DNA of 49,260 bases from Lysobacter sp. (GTDB taxonomy: Bacteria; Pseudomonadota; Gammaproteobacteria; Xanthomonadales; Xanthomonadaceae). The position numbers and the translations under genes are program-made. The notes under the pieces were generated by a model. The model did not search any database, was not told the origin of the DNA, and saw only the letters and a list, made by a program, of their open reading frames with translations. Shown in pieces: positions 1-9,781 of this stretch (the stretch's first letter is position 1; each line of letters opens with the position of its first letter). The stretch spans positions 1 to 49,260 of the forward strand of contig SSGH01000023.1 of the NCBI GenBank assembly GCA_008015835.1, given 5' to 3'.

Positions 1-3000
1 GTGCCGGCATAGGCGGCGCTCTCCAGCGGATCGCCCGGCGGTGGATCCTCGTTCGGCGGCGGCACGAACTCGATCGATCGTGGGCCGATCCAGATCGTAT
101 TACCCGCCGCGTCGTAGTGCCGCTCGGTGTTGCCGATCGTCACCACGCGGTGATCGTTCGGCAGATAGTCGTAGGTCCGCGTCGTCCATGTCGAGACCGG
201 ACCCGTCGGTGTGCACGATTCGCCGGGTTGCACGCCCGTGCAATCCATGCCCATCGTGGTCACCAACCGTCCCGACGCCGTGCGGTTGCCGGTCTTGTCG
301 TAGGCGTAACTGCCTTGCACCACGTTCGCGCCGTCTATGCTTTCGGTCAGACGATTCAGACCGTCGTAGCCGAAGAGACGCTTCGGCGGATCGTTCTGAT
401 CGCCGTTGCGCAGCTTCTTGAGATTGCCGACCGCATCGAACTGATAGCCCAGGCTGATCCCACCCGCGGTCTCGTCCTGCACCACGCCCGGCTGACCGTT
501 GAGGTTCTGCGTGCGATTCATCACGCGGCCGTTGCCGTACGTCCACTGCGCCACTGAGCCGAAGGGGTGATAGCTGGCGTTGCGCAGCACTTGCTGGCGG
601 CCGTTGGCTTCCAGCGTCGCGCCGATTTCGACCACGCGGCCTTGCGCGTCGTAGAGATAATCCACCACCAGTCCGTCGGGATAGGTCAGTGTGTTCAGAC
701 GGCCGTTCGCGTGATACGTCCAGCGCAACACGAAGGTCTTGCCTTGCGTGCGCTGCACTTTGCGAGTGAGCTGACCGAAGCGGTCATAGCACCACGTCGT
801 GCTGCCGCTGTGGTCGGTCATTTTCGCTAAACGACCGATCAGGAAGGTCTCGCCTGCGGTGCAGTCGCTCTGTGCGGTGTCGTAGACGTAGGCGACGTTG
901 AGGGCGGCGTCCTCAGGATAGCTCACCGCCGTCGGGCGATTCAGGGCGTCGTAGGCGTAGTTCGTGATCTTGTTGCGCGCGTCGGTTTGCTTCGTGCGAT
1001 TGCCCGCACTGTCGTACTCGTAGGTGGTCGTCCCCGTGTCCGGGCTTTGCAGTGTGGTCAATTCGCCGAAGCCGTTGTAGGCGTAGTTCGTGTTCAGGCC
1101 TTTGGGGTCGGTTACGCGGGTGAGACGGTCCAGCGCGTCGTAGCGGAACTGCGTTTCGGCGGCGATGCCGTTCATGTCTTGCAGCGTGCGGCTGATGCGA
1201 CCCAACGGGTCGATGGCGTTGTCCGTCACCCGATTCAGCGCATCGGTGGTTTGGTCCAGGTTGCCGTCGGCGTCGTACGTGAAACCGGTGACCACCGGTG
1301 TGGGATTGCTCGGGTCGGGATTGACCTGCACGATCGTTTGCAACTGTCCGAGCGTGTTGTAGGTACGGGAGAGGGTCTTGCGCAAGGTCCCGGCGGCGTC
1401 CTCGACGTCTTCGCGGGTGCGCTCACCGGCATTGTTGAGCGTGTAGGCGATGGTATTGCCGTCGCCATCGACCACAGCGGTCAGGCGCTGCGCGGCGTCG
1501 TAGACGAAGCTCACGAACGCGCCGTCCGGTTGCGTGGTCTTCTTAACCTGCCCCGTGGGCCAATACTCGGCCCGAGTGATTTGGTCGTCCGTTTCCGTCG
1601 CGTTGTCGGCGCCCCGTCGCTTGCGCGCAGTCAATCGGCCGCGAGCGTCGTATTCGAGATCGGTGACGCCGCCGTTGGCGTCCTTCACAGACAACGGTCG
1701 GCCTGCGGCATCGTAGGTCAGCGCTTCGGCGACATGCCCGAGCGCGTTCGTGGTCTTCCACAGATCGCCTTTGCGATAAGCGCAGGTAAGTGGCGCGACG
1801 TCGCAACCCGGCGCATCGGTCATGCGGTAAGCGTAGTGAACCAGATCGTTCGTGTCGCTGCGCGGACCATCCATGCGCAACAACAGGCCCACCTGCGGGC
1901 AGAGGCCGCCCGCGACATCGGCTTGTTCGCAGTAGGTGTAGGTGGCGGTGCGGGTGGCGTTGTCGGCGAGATCCTTCCATTGCGTCTGCACGACTTGCTG
2001 ACGCGCGTTACGGGTGTAGCGCACTTCGGAGACGCTGTCGCGCTCGCTCAGCGGGCGATTGCTCGCCAGGAGGCGTAAGCTTTCGCTGCTGCGCGCGTCC
2101 GGCGTGCCGACCGCGTCGGTGCGTGTCTTGCGCGTCGCCATTTGACCCGTCGCCGCATCGACAAGCTCGGCATAAGCGTAATCCGTGGTCACACCGCGCG
2201 CATCGGTCGTGCTCTTGAGCCGGCGCCGGAAGTCCTCGGCCGCGGTGTAGTACGTTCGCGCCGTGGGGCCGGCCGAAGTGCCGATGCCGGCGACTTTGCG
2301 CGGGATACCGTTGCTCGTTTGCGGCGTGAGCGCGTAGTTCGATTGTCCGCCGGACGCATCGGTCACCACGGCGCCGCCTTGCGCGGTGTAGCTCGCTTCG
2401 GTGCGATTCACGCCGCCGGCGTGCTCACTCGTGAGCACGCGGCCCTGGGCATCGTAGGTAAACGTACTGAACCGCTGGTTGTCTTCGGCCGTGATTCCGG
2501 TCAGATGCGTGGGGAAGCGCGCGTCCTCGTAATGGTAGGCCCGCGAACGCGTGTCGGCGTATTGCACCGACGCCAGCGCGCCGCTCGGCGAATACGTGTA
2601 CGCGGCCAGCGTCGCGCCCCCCGACGCGATCGCGGTGACGTTGGCGCGATTGCGCGGCTCGGCGGCGCCGTAGACGAAGTCCAGGCGACGCCCGGTGTGA
2701 TGAACGATTCGCGCCAAGCGCCCCAATCCGTCGTATTGATACGTCAACGTCGCGCCATCGTCGTCGCGCACCGACACGACACGGCCGCTCGCATCGAATT
2801 CGACCGTGCGGCTGCTTTGTTCCAGGGTCCAACCGCTGCCGTTCGCGACGATCCGGTCGCCGCTGCCGAGGGTGGATTCGTAGACGCCGAGACTCAAGCG
2901 GCGATAGGGCTGTTGCGCCCCGTTCGCCGCGATCAGCGCAATGGGAATCCCCGAGCCGGTGTCCTCGCCGACGGCCAGTTGCAGGTTGTGCGAATGCGTC

Positions 3001-3815
3001 CAGCCATGTCCGAACGCACCTCGCGGCGGCGTCATCCCGGAATGATAGGTGCGCGAAAATTGGATCCAGCCCAGCGCGAAATCCGGCTCGGGTTCGAGTT
3101 TGTTGCCCGTGACCACATCCATCGGATTACCGACCAAGCCGCAGCTATCGCAGATCAAAGGCGCGGACGTCAGCCGAACCTTGATGCTGTCGTTGCGGCA
3201 CTGCTGCTTTTCGTTGCTCCAAAACAGATTCGGATTGGCGCAACGCGAACGTTCGCGTACGCCGAACGCATACGCTTCGACTTCGGTGCAACTCGAACCG
3301 ACGCGCTTCTGATACGTCGCGTCGAATCTCGCCATTTCCTTCGAGACGACCCCGTCCGGCCACTGCACGACCGCCCCCCACGCCGTCGCGCGCCATATCG
3401 TCGTGTTCGGCGTACAACCGTCCGTGAGGCTCTTTTGGTCGTAATTGAGCGCCGATGCAGCGATCAGGGCCTCTTCGCTCGTCAAGCCGCCGCCCGAAAA
3501 ACCGCCGTAGAGCCACGGCTGCAATTCGGAGGGTTCCGGGGCCACGCCATAGCGGACATCCACCTCATTCTCGGTGATGACGACGCGTTCGACATGATCG
3601 GCAGGCGTGTAGTACGGGTATTGTTGGTGATAGGCGCGTAACGCCGCATCTTGGGTCGGATACTGAACGCTATCGCCATTGCTCCAAGGATGGCCGCTTT
3701 GTTGGGCCAGTACCGGCGCGGTGAAGACACCGCCGAACACCGTTGCGATCGTCATGAGCGCCGTTGCCCAACGCACCCGCCTCTGCGTACCGCCCCTCTG
3801 CCGCATCCTCAGCAT
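1..3815 (-). CDS. Exported RHS/YD-repeat protein, 3' end outside the window
   Basis: The frame stays open for about 1271 codons from an ATG at 3815 to the window edge, so the C-terminal end is missing. A GAGGAA ribosome-binding site lies just upstream of the ATG. Residues 1-38 form a signal peptide (basic start, hydrophobic core, cleavage near PVLA-QQ). Residues about 220-260 hold the pre-RHS segment typical of DUF6531 proteins (NPMDVVTGNK, then FSRTYHS). From about residue 340 to the end there are many YD repeats of the form Y-D-x-x-G-R-L, for example YDGLGRLARI, YDAAGRPLSV and YEYDSAGNRTK, which build the hollow beta cocoon of this family. In known RHS proteins the C terminus carries a variable toxin domain followed by an immunity gene; both would lie before position 1 and cannot be seen. 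The Sec-type signal suggests export without a VgrG partner, but that is inference. Confidence 0.93.
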   Translation of the reverse strand, partial: MLRMRQRGGTQRRVRWATALMTIATVFGGVFTAPVLAQQSGHPWSNGDSVQYPTQDAALRAYHQQYPYYTPADHVERVVITENEVDVRYGVAPEPSELQPWLYGGFSGGGLTSEEALIAASALNYDQKSLTDGCTPNTTIWRATAWGAVVQWPDGVVSKEMARFDATYQKRVGSSCTEVEAYAFGVRERSRCANPNLFWSNEKQQCRNDSIKVRLTSAPLICDSCGLVGNPMDVVTGNKLEPEPDFALGWIQFSRTYHSGMTPPRGAFGHGWTHSHNLQLAVGEDTGSGIPIALIAANGAQQPYRRLSLGVYESTLGSGDRIVANGSGWTLEQSSRTVEFDASGRVVSVRDDDGATLTYQYDGLGRLARIVHHTGRRLDFVYGAAEPRNRANVTAIASGGATLAAYTYSPSGALASVQYADTRSRAYHYEDARFPTHLTGITAEDNQRFSTFTYDAQGRVLTSEHAGGVNRTEASYTAQGGAVVTDASGGQSNYALTPQTSNGIPRKVAGIGTSAGPTARTYYTAAEDFRRRLKSTTDARGVTTDYAYAELVDAATGQMATRKTRTDAVGTPDARSSESLRLLASNRPLSERDSVSEVRYTRNARQQVVQTQWKDLADNATRTATYTYCEQADVAGGLCPQVGLLLRMDGPRSDTNDLVHYAYRMTDAPGCDVAPLTCAYRKGDLWKTTNALGHVAEALTYDAAGRPLSVKDANGGVTDLEYDARGRLTARKRRGADNATETDDQITRAEYWPTGQVKKTTQPDGAFVSFVYDAAQRLTAVVDGDGNTIAYTLNNAGERTREDVEDAAGTLRKTLSRTYNTLGQLQTIVQVNPDPSNPTPVVTGFTYDADGNLDQTTDALNRVTDNAIDPLGRISRTLQDMNGIAAETQFRYDALDRLTRVTDPKGLNTNYAYNGFGELTTLQSPDTGTTTYEYDSAGNRTKQTDARNKITNYAYDALNRPTAVSYPEDAALNVAYVYDTAQSDCTAGETFLIGRLAKMTDHSGSTTWCYDRFGQLTRKVQRTQGKTFVLRWTYHANGRLNTLTYPDGLVVDYLYDAQGRVVEIGATLEANGRQQVLRNASYHPFGSVAQWTYGNGRVMNRTQNLNGQPGVVQDETAGGISLGYQFDAVGNLKKLRNGDQNDPPKRLFGYDGLNRLTESIDGANVVQGSYAYDKTGNRTASGRLVTTMGMDCTGVQPGESCTPTGPVSTWTTRTYDYLPNDHRVVTIGNTERHYDAAGNTIWIGPRSIEFVPPPNEDPPPGDPLESAAYAG

Positions 3816-4010
3816 GCTTGTTCCTCACGGCCTCGGCCGTCGTCGAAATTCCCATCGTGCCCGCCGATCATCTCGGTCGATGCGATCGCACGGCACGCAT
3901 CCTCTTGCGGCACAAGCTAGCTCGGCGCGAAGGGCAAGGCAAGCGACGATTTGCGCCGTGCGATGCGCTCGACTCGCCGTCTGCGCGCAACCGCCGTTCA
4001 TCGCAACGGT

Positions 4011-4565
4011 TTATGCCATCCCGTTCAGGTAACGACCCTTCAACTTCACGTAATGCTGCGCGGAGTAATACAGCGCTTCGATTTCGCTGTCTTTCAGCTT
4101 GCGCGCGAATTTGGCGGGGCTGCCGAGCCACATTTCGCCTTCGCCGACGATTTTGCCCGGCGGCACCAGCGCGCCCGCGCCGATCAGCGCGTGTTTCATG
4201 ATCACCGCGCCGTCGAGCACGATCGCGCCCATGCCGATCAGCACCGCGTCTTCGATGGTGCAGGCGTGAACGATCGCTTTGTGGCCGATGGTCACGTCGC
4301 TGCCGATGCGGGTGGCGAAGCCGCCGAGTTTCGCGTGCGGGCCGTCGTGGCTGACGTGGACCACGGTGCCGTCTTGGATGTTGGTGCGCGCGCCGACGCG
4401 AATGAAGTTGACGTCGCCACGAACGACGACGGTCGGCCAGACGGACACGTCGTCGCCCAGTTCCACGTCGCCGATGACGACGGCCGCAGGGTCGACGTAG
4501 ACGCGTTCGCCGAGCCGGGGCGACTGGTCGAGGTACGGACGGAGGTGGGCGTGGGCGTCGGTCAT
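4011..4565 (-). CDS. Gamma-class carbonic anhydrase family protein (YrdA/PaaY-like)
   Basis: The product is 184 residues from ATG 4565, a left-handed beta-helix protein of the gamma-carbonic anhydrase-like family. Hexapeptide repeats run through most of the length (for example DDVSVWPTVVVRGDV, GARTNIQDGTVVHV, GSDVTIGHKAIVHAC). The three metal-binding histidines expected in the family appear in VVHVSHDGP, TIGHKAIVHAC; the R-G-D and I-Q-D motifs are also present. The C-terminal helix (FARKLKDSEIEALYYSAQHYVKLKGRYL) is typical of this group and seals the trimer. Whether it hydrates CO2 or acts on an acyl-CoA thioester cannot be told from sequence. It is divergent from the aldehyde dehydrogenase gene that follows. 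Confidence 0.9.
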   Translation of the reverse strand: MTDAHAHLRPYLDQSPRLGERVYVDPAAVVIGDVELGDDVSVWPTVVVRGDVNFIRVGARTNIQDGTVVHVSHDGPHAKLGGFATRIGSDVTIGHKAIVHACTIEDAVLIGMGAIVLDGAVIMKHALIGAGALVPPGKIVGEGEMWLGSPAKFARKLKDSEIEALYYSAQHYVKLKGRYLNGMA

Positions 4566-4715
4566 GGCGATGCGGATTCGGGAATTCGGCGCATTTAAGC
4601 ACGACGGCGCGCGCGGGGCGCCGAGCGGCCGATGACATCGTCCCAATCCCCGGCCGGGCGTTTCTCGGCGGCCATATTCCGACCATGCGCCCGCGACTCG
4701 TTCTACACTGCGGCC

Positions 4716-6275
4716 ATGAACACGTCGACGACCGCCGCGATCATCGCGGCCACCAACGCCACGACCACCGCCGTCAACGCGGCGATCGCGTCCGCGACCG
4801 CCGCCGCGAACGGCCACGACGGCGATCCGAACGCCGAAACGCCGCAGGCGGAACGCGCCGAGCCCGCCGACGACATCGCCGGGCTCGCGCCGACGCTCGA
4901 ACGTCTGCGTGCGGCGTGGCGCGCCAAGAAACCCGACTACGCGCAGCGCATGGACGATTTGGCGCGCTTGAAAGCCGCGTTCAAAGCGCGGATGCGCGAG
5001 ATGGAAGCGGCGGTGCGCGCGGATTTCGGTCATCGCTCCGAACACGAGACGTTGATCGCCGACGGCATGACCGTGGTGGCCGAAATCGATCACCTGCGCA
5101 AGCATCTGCGCGGCTGGATGCGGCCCAAGCGCGCGTCGGTGGGCTGGCGTCTGTGGCCCGCGCGCGCGCAGGTGCGGCGCGAAGCGGTGGGCGTGGTCGG
5201 CGTGCTGTCGCCGTGGAATTACCCGGTGAATTTGGCGCTGATTCCGTTGGCGACCGCGATCGCCGCGGGCAATCATGTCTTTCTCAAACCGTCCGAACAC
5301 ACGCCGCGCACCAGCGCCTGGCTGCAGGCCTTGCTGGCCGATGTGTTTCCGGCGGATCGCGTCGCCGTGGCGCTGGGCGGCCCCGCGCTCGCGTCGGCGT
5401 TCGCGGGTTTGCCGTTGGATCATTTGGTGTTCACCGGCTCCACCGCCGTGGGCCGCAAAGTGATGGCCGCGGCGGCGCCGAATCTCACCCCGCTCACGCT
5501 GGAATTGGGCGGCAAATCGCCGGCGATCGTGGCGCCGGATTTTCCGATCGAACAAGCGGCTGCGCGTCTCGCCAGCGGCAAGTGGTTCAACGGCGGCCAG
5601 ACCTGCATCGCGCCGGATTACATTCTGATCGACGCCGCGCGCCGCGATGCGTTCGTCGATGCGCTGCGCGCGCAAGTGCATGCGCGCTACGGCGCGGATA
5701 TGCGCGGGGCGAGCGACTACACCCGCGTGGTGAACGAAGGACAGTATCGCCGTCTGCGCGGCTATCTCGACGACGCGCGCGAACGCGGGTTGCAGGTGAT
5801 CGCGTTGGCCGATGTGGACGAAACGCGCGCCGACGCCGAGCGTTTGCTGCCGCCGACGCTGATCCTGCAGCCGGGCGACGACGCCAAAGCGATGCAGGAC
5901 GAAATCTTCGGGCCGATTCTGCCGATCCTCGGCTACGGCTCGCTCGATGAGGCCATGGCCTACGTCGAAACCCACGAACGCCCGCTGGCGCTGTATCCGT
6001 TCAGTCGCGATCGCGCGACGGTAGAGCGCATCCTGTCGCGCTTGATCGCCGGCGGCGTCACCGTCAACGACACCTTGCTGCATTTCGCGGCGAACGAACT
6101 GCCGTTCGGCGGCATCGGCCCCAGCGGCATGGGGCAGTATCACGGCCGCGCGGGCTTCGATGCGTTCACCAAAGCGATGCCGGTGCTGTGGCAAGCGCGC
6201 ATGAACGCGACCGACCTGATCAAACCGCCGTATCGCGGCAAGATCGATCGTTTGGTGCGTTGGCTGGTGGGCTGA
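4716..6275 (+). CDS. Aldehyde dehydrogenase, coniferyl-aldehyde type
   Basis: The product is 519 residues if translation starts at ATG 4716; an upstream in-frame start at 4632 would add 28 residues without family character. It is an NAD(P)-dependent aldehyde dehydrogenase: the cofactor loop PWNYPVNLAL is near residue 170, the general base lies in LELGGKSP (Glu about 263) and the nucleophile in GGQTC (Cys about 297), spaced as in the superfamily. The short catalytic domain and the C-terminal PFGGIGPSGMGQYHG with GFDAFT resemble coniferyl aldehyde dehydrogenases (CalB group) and fatty aldehyde dehydrogenases. The first 45 residues are an Ala/Thr-rich low-complexity stretch not usual for the family; the true start could be further in. 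Substrate is uncertain. Confidence 0.9.
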   Translation: MNTSTTAAIIAATNATTTAVNAAIASATAAANGHDGDPNAETPQAERAEPADDIAGLAPTLERLRAAWRAKKPDYAQRMDDLARLKAAFKARMREMEAAVRADFGHRSEHETLIADGMTVVAEIDHLRKHLRGWMRPKRASVGWRLWPARAQVRREAVGVVGVLSPWNYPVNLALIPLATAIAAGNHVFLKPSEHTPRTSAWLQALLADVFPADRVAVALGGPALASAFAGLPLDHLVFTGSTAVGRKVMAAAAPNLTPLTLELGGKSPAIVAPDFPIEQAAARLASGKWFNGGQTCIAPDYILIDAARRDAFVDALRAQVHARYGADMRGASDYTRVVNEGQYRRLRGYLDDARERGLQVIALADVDETRADAERLLPPTLILQPGDDAKAMQDEIFGPILPILGYGSLDEAMAYVETHERPLALYPFSRDRATVERILSRLIAGGVTVNDTLLHFAANELPFGGIGPSGMGQYHGRAGFDAFTKAMPVLWQARMNATDLIKPPYRGKIDRLVRWLVG

Positions 6276-6320
6276 GCGACGACGCGGCGCTCGATCTTCG
6301 CATCGTCTTGGCGATGACGC

Positions 6321-7034
<714 letters not shown>

Positions 7035-7100
7035 GGCGGCGTGCGGCGAACTCGGTCGAAAGGACGCACAGCGTAATCGAGTTGCGCGGCGAAGGCGCAC

Positions 7101-7130
7101 GCGACATCGCGCGACATCGCGCGACATCGC
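7101..7130. repeat. Three perfect copies of a 10-bp tandem repeat
   Basis: The unit gcgacatcgc occurs three times in direct succession in the region between two divergent genes. A similar string (gcgacatcgcg) recurs near 15838. It lies in the probable promoter region of the SEC-C gene or of the secreted DUF1579-like gene. Confidence 0.9.
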
Positions 7131-7223
7131 AAGGGAATGCGCACCGCGCCGCCAAGCGCGGTCATTCGTGGCGCGCGCGCGATGGGCTAGTCTGGGCCGA
7201 GTCTCGTCTTTCGGAAAACCGCA

Positions 7224-7772
7224 ATGCTTCGTCGTCTTCGCGCATTCGTATCGCTCCCGCTGCTGGCGCTGTGGCCGCTCGCGGCGAGCTTCGCGCCCGC
7301 CTCGGCGCAGGGCTTACCGCCGCCCGCCTGCGAGGCGCCGGAACACCGGCAGTTCGATTTCTGGCTGGGCGAATGGGAGGTGCTCGGGGGGCCGAACGCC
7401 GAGACGGTCGTCGGCCGCAACACGATCGTGCGCGTCGCCAGCGGTTGCGCGCTGCGCGAGCATTGGGTGAATCGCGGCGGCGCCGACGGTCATAGCTTGA
7501 ACGTCTACGACCGCGCGACGAAGCGCTGGACGCAGTTCTGGATCGGCTCGGACGGCGTGGTCTTGCGGCTCGAAGGCGGTTTGCGCGACGACGGCGCGAT
7601 GGCGATGGAAGGCGTGTTGCCCGATGGCAAAGGCGGCGCGCAGAAGCAGCGCATCGTGTGGACGCCTAAGCCCGACGGCCGCGTGGAGCAGCGTTGGGAG
7701 ACGTCCGACGACGAGGGCGCGCACTGGCAGCTCTCGTTTCTCGGGATTTATCGCCGTCTTCGCAACGAATGA
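7224..7772 (+). CDS. Secreted DUF1579-like protein
   Basis: The product is 182 residues with a clear signal peptide (MLRRLRAF basic start, [12 protein letters not shown] core, cleavage near ASAQ). The mature part begins with the pattern [13 protein letters not shown], the hallmark of DUF1579-type small beta-barrel proteins, followed by regular beta strands ([37 protein letters not shown]). Members of this family are usually annotated as uncharacterised exported proteins; the fold suggests ligand binding, but no ligand is known from the sequence. A hairpin terminator follows at 7809-7838. Confidence 0.85.
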   Translation: MLRRLRAFVSLPLLALWPLAASFAPASAQGLPPPACEAPEHRQFDFWLGEWEVLGGPNAETVVGRNTIVRVASGCALREHWVNRGGADGHSLNVYDRATKRWTQFWIGSDGVVLRLEGGLRDDGAMAMEGVLPDGKGGAQKQRIVWTPKPDGRVEQRWETSDDEGAHWQLSFLGIYRRLRNE

Positions 7773-7808
7773 ACCGCGCGCGATGCCGATTGCGGCATCG
7801 GTAAACGA

Positions 7809-7838
7809 CGAAGGGCGCGACCGATGTCGCGCCCTTCG
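7809..7838. terminator. Hairpin terminator between convergent genes
   Basis: A perfect 13-bp stem (cgaagggcgcgac / gtcgcgcccttcg) with a 4-base loop lies between the convergent ends at 7772 and 7864. It lacks a long T run, so it may work in both directions or need Rho. Confidence 0.75.
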
Positions 7839-7863
7839 CGTTGGAAGCCGTCTTGCGTAAAGC

Positions 7864-8373
7864 TTACTTGGTGACTTCGAATTCCTTCGACTGCACGCTG
7901 TTGCCGTCGAGCAGAATTTCGACCTTGTATTTCCCGACCGGCCAATCGCTGGGCTTGGTGAATTCGAAATTGGTCGTGTCCGGGCCGGTGAAGCTGAAAT
8001 CCTGGGTCTTTTCTTCGACCGGCATGATTTCGGCGCCGTTGGCGAAGGTCAGTTTCGCCGTCAGTTTGCCGGCGACGGCGGCGGCCGGATCGCTGGTGGT
8101 CGTACCCACGGAGACGATGAATTTGTCCTTCGGCTTGAAGCCCGTGACCATTGTGGTGAGTTTCTTGTCCGGACCTGCGGCGGTGCCCAGATCGACCGTG
8201 GCGACCGACGCGGTCGGCGCCGGCGCCGGCGTCGGAGCGGGTGCCGGTTGCGTCGCGGCCGGGGCCGGCGCGGGTTCGGGCTTGGGTTCTTCTTTCTTCT
8301 TGCAGCCGACCAATGCGACGCTGCCGACGACGGCGACGAGCAGGGCGGTTTGGAGCGTACGGAAACGATTCAT
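7864..8373 (-). CDS. Proline-rich periplasmic lipoprotein
   Basis: The product is 169 residues. The signal sequence ends in a lipobox VALVGC (acylated Cys about residue 24), followed by KKKEE. Residues about 30-55 are a low-complexity Pro/Ala linker (PAPAPAATQPAPAPTPAPAP). The remainder looks like an immunoglobulin-type beta sandwich ending DWPVGKYKVEILLDGNSVQSKEFEV, a pattern also seen in periplasmic proteins that bind or sense ligands through an Ig-like fold. It reads toward the terminator at 7809 and is preceded by the LysM gene (55 bases apart), so the two probably share a transcript. Function unknown. Confidence 0.88.
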   Translation of the reverse strand: MNRFRTLQTALLVAVVGSVALVGCKKKEEPKPEPAPAPAATQPAPAPTPAPAPTASVATVDLGTAAGPDKKLTTMVTGFKPKDKFIVSVGTTTSDPAAAVAGKLTAKLTFANGAEIMPVEEKTQDFSFTGPDTTNFEFTKPSDWPVGKYKVEILLDGNSVQSKEFEVTK

Positions 8374-8428
8374 GCGTCAGTCCTCGATGCGGTGAGGGAA
8401 ATGGAATGTCGGTGTGCGCGGGAAGAGA

Positions 8429-8788
8429 TCAGGCGTCGGACGGATCGTCCAGGTCGCCGTCGCCGTCCACGTCGATCTGCGGCAGCTTGATCACCTGGCC
8501 GGGGTAGATCTTGTCGGCGTTGTCGATGACGTCGCGGTTCGCTTCGAAGATCTTCGACCAGAACTTGGCCTTGCCGTAGAAGCGCTTGGAGATCGCCGAG
8601 AGCGTGTCGCCCTTCTCGATGGTGTAGGTCTGTTCGCCGCCACCGCCGCCGCCGCCTTCGCCGCCGACCATTTCGGCGGTCGAGGAGACGGTGGCTTTCA
8701 CGTCGCTGAAATCGGGGCGTTCCTGCGCGGTGCTGGTCACCGTGCTTTGTACGTCGGAAAAATCGGGTTTCTTATCGGGTGTGGTCAT
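8429..8788 (-). CDS. LysM-domain protein with duplicated N-terminal motif
   Basis: The product is 119 residues from ATG 8788. Residues about 60-110 are a LysM domain of the YgaU/BON-associated type (YTIEKGDTLSAISKRFYG, then IFEANRDVIDNADKIYPGQVIKLP), which binds peptidoglycan N-acetylglucosamine chains. The N-terminal part has two copies of a 16-residue motif (PDFSDVQSTVTSTA and PDFSDVKATVSSTA), then a run of seven glycines. The C terminus is Asp-rich, DVDGDGDLDD, resembling a calcium-binding loop. No signal peptide is visible, as in YgaU. It lies upstream of the lipoprotein gene in the same direction. Confidence 0.9.
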   Translation of the reverse strand: MTTPDKKPDFSDVQSTVTSTAQERPDFSDVKATVSSTAEMVGGEGGGGGGGEQTYTIEKGDTLSAISKRFYGKAKFWSKIFEANRDVIDNADKIYPGQVIKLPQIDVDGDGDLDDPSDA

Positions 8789-8907
8789 GGGGTCACGGCT
8801 CCTGCCCGGATGATGAACGAACACGATGACACGTCGAATGTGAAGATTCCAGACCGATCTCGCTTTTTTTTGCTCCTGCGCAAACGCGCGGCGGGCGCGT
8901 CGCGGAC

Positions 8908-9726
8908 TTACTGCCGAATCTCGCGCCCTGGCGCTGGCGCGGGCGTGCCGGGCGTGGCGCGCCAGGGGTTGATGTCCAGGCCGCCGCGTCGGGTGTAGCG
9001 GGCTTCCACCGACAGCGATCGCGGCGCGCAACGGCGCAGAACGTCGACGAAAATCCGCTCCACGCACTGCTCGTGGAATTCGGCGTGATCGCGGAACGAG
9101 ACGAGATAACGCAGCAGGCCGGCGCGGTCGATGCGCGGCCCGCGGTAGCGCAGCCGCAGCGTGGCCCAATCGGGCTGGCCGGTGACCGGGCAATTCGACT
9201 TCAGCACATCCGAGCGCAGGCATTCGTCGACCGTCGTGTCGTCGGCGATCGACAAATACGACGCGTTCGGCGGCCCGTAATCGTCGATATCGATCGCGAG
9301 CGCGTCGATGGAGACCTCGCCGTTCGGCGCATCGTCGCCGCTCGCCGCCGGCACGCCGAACGCCACGGCGACGTCGACGCTGGCGGCCCGCGATAAATCC
9401 GCGGCGATCGCGGCGCGCACCGCTTCGGCGTCGTCGAACCGGCAGGCGTTGAGCGAATTCAGATACAGCTTCAGCGATTTGGATTCGATCAGGGTCGGCG
9501 AATCCGCCGGCACCGCGAACGTCGCCGTCGCCATCTGCGGCTTGCCGCGCGCGTCGAGCCAACTCAATTCGTAGGCGTACCAGCGATCGTGGCCGATGAA
9601 GGGCAAGGCCGCGTCGGCGATGCCGATTTCGTCGCGACCGAGGCGGCGCGAAATCGGAAACAGCAGACCGGGGTCGTAATGCTGCGGGTAGGCGACTTCG
9701 CGGCCGAGAGGAATATCGTGTGCCAT
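8908..9726 (-). CDS. queF: NADPH-dependent 7-cyano-7-deazaguanine reductase
   Basis: The product is 272 residues, the length of the two-domain E. coli-type QueF. It reduces preQ0 to preQ1 in queuosine biosynthesis, in the cytosol. The QueF motif [11 protein letters not shown] (residues 81-91) with the substrate-binding Glu is present; the catalytic Cys is in [11 protein letters not shown] (Cys 179, Asp 186), which aligns with the thioimide-forming Cys and its Asp partner. [10 protein letters not shown] near the end carries the second substrate Glu/His pair. No preQ1 riboswitch-like structure was recognised upstream. Confidence 0.96.
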   Translation of the reverse strand: MAHDIPLGREVAYPQHYDPGLLFPISRRLGRDEIGIADAALPFIGHDRWYAYELSWLDARGKPQMATATFAVPADSPTLIESKSLKLYLNSLNACRFDDAEAVRAAIAADLSRAASVDVAVAFGVPAASGDDAPNGEVSIDALAIDIDDYGPPNASYLSIADDTTVDECLRSDVLKSNCPVTGQPDWATLRLRYRGPRIDRAGLLRYLVSFRDHAEFHEQCVERIFVDVLRRCAPRSLSVEARYTRRGGLDINPWRATPGTPAPAPGREIRQ

Positions 9727-9781
9727 GCGCGTGTCCGGGATGCGAGCGCGTCGAACGTTTCGCCGTCGCGACGCGCGGTGT

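Noticed and set aside
987-3641. Long plus-strand open frames opposite the RHS gene
   Set aside because: They are antisense to an uninterrupted frame with signal peptide and YD repeats; the composition is Arg/Ala/Val shadow sequence.
4684-6194. Long frames on both strands over the aldehyde dehydrogenase and carbonic anhydrase genes
   Set aside because: High GC leaves several frames open; only the frames with family motifs are kept.
8788-9726. preQ1 riboswitch near queF
   Set aside because: No fitting short leader was seen upstream of 9726; the region there is only about 55 bases long before the next gene.
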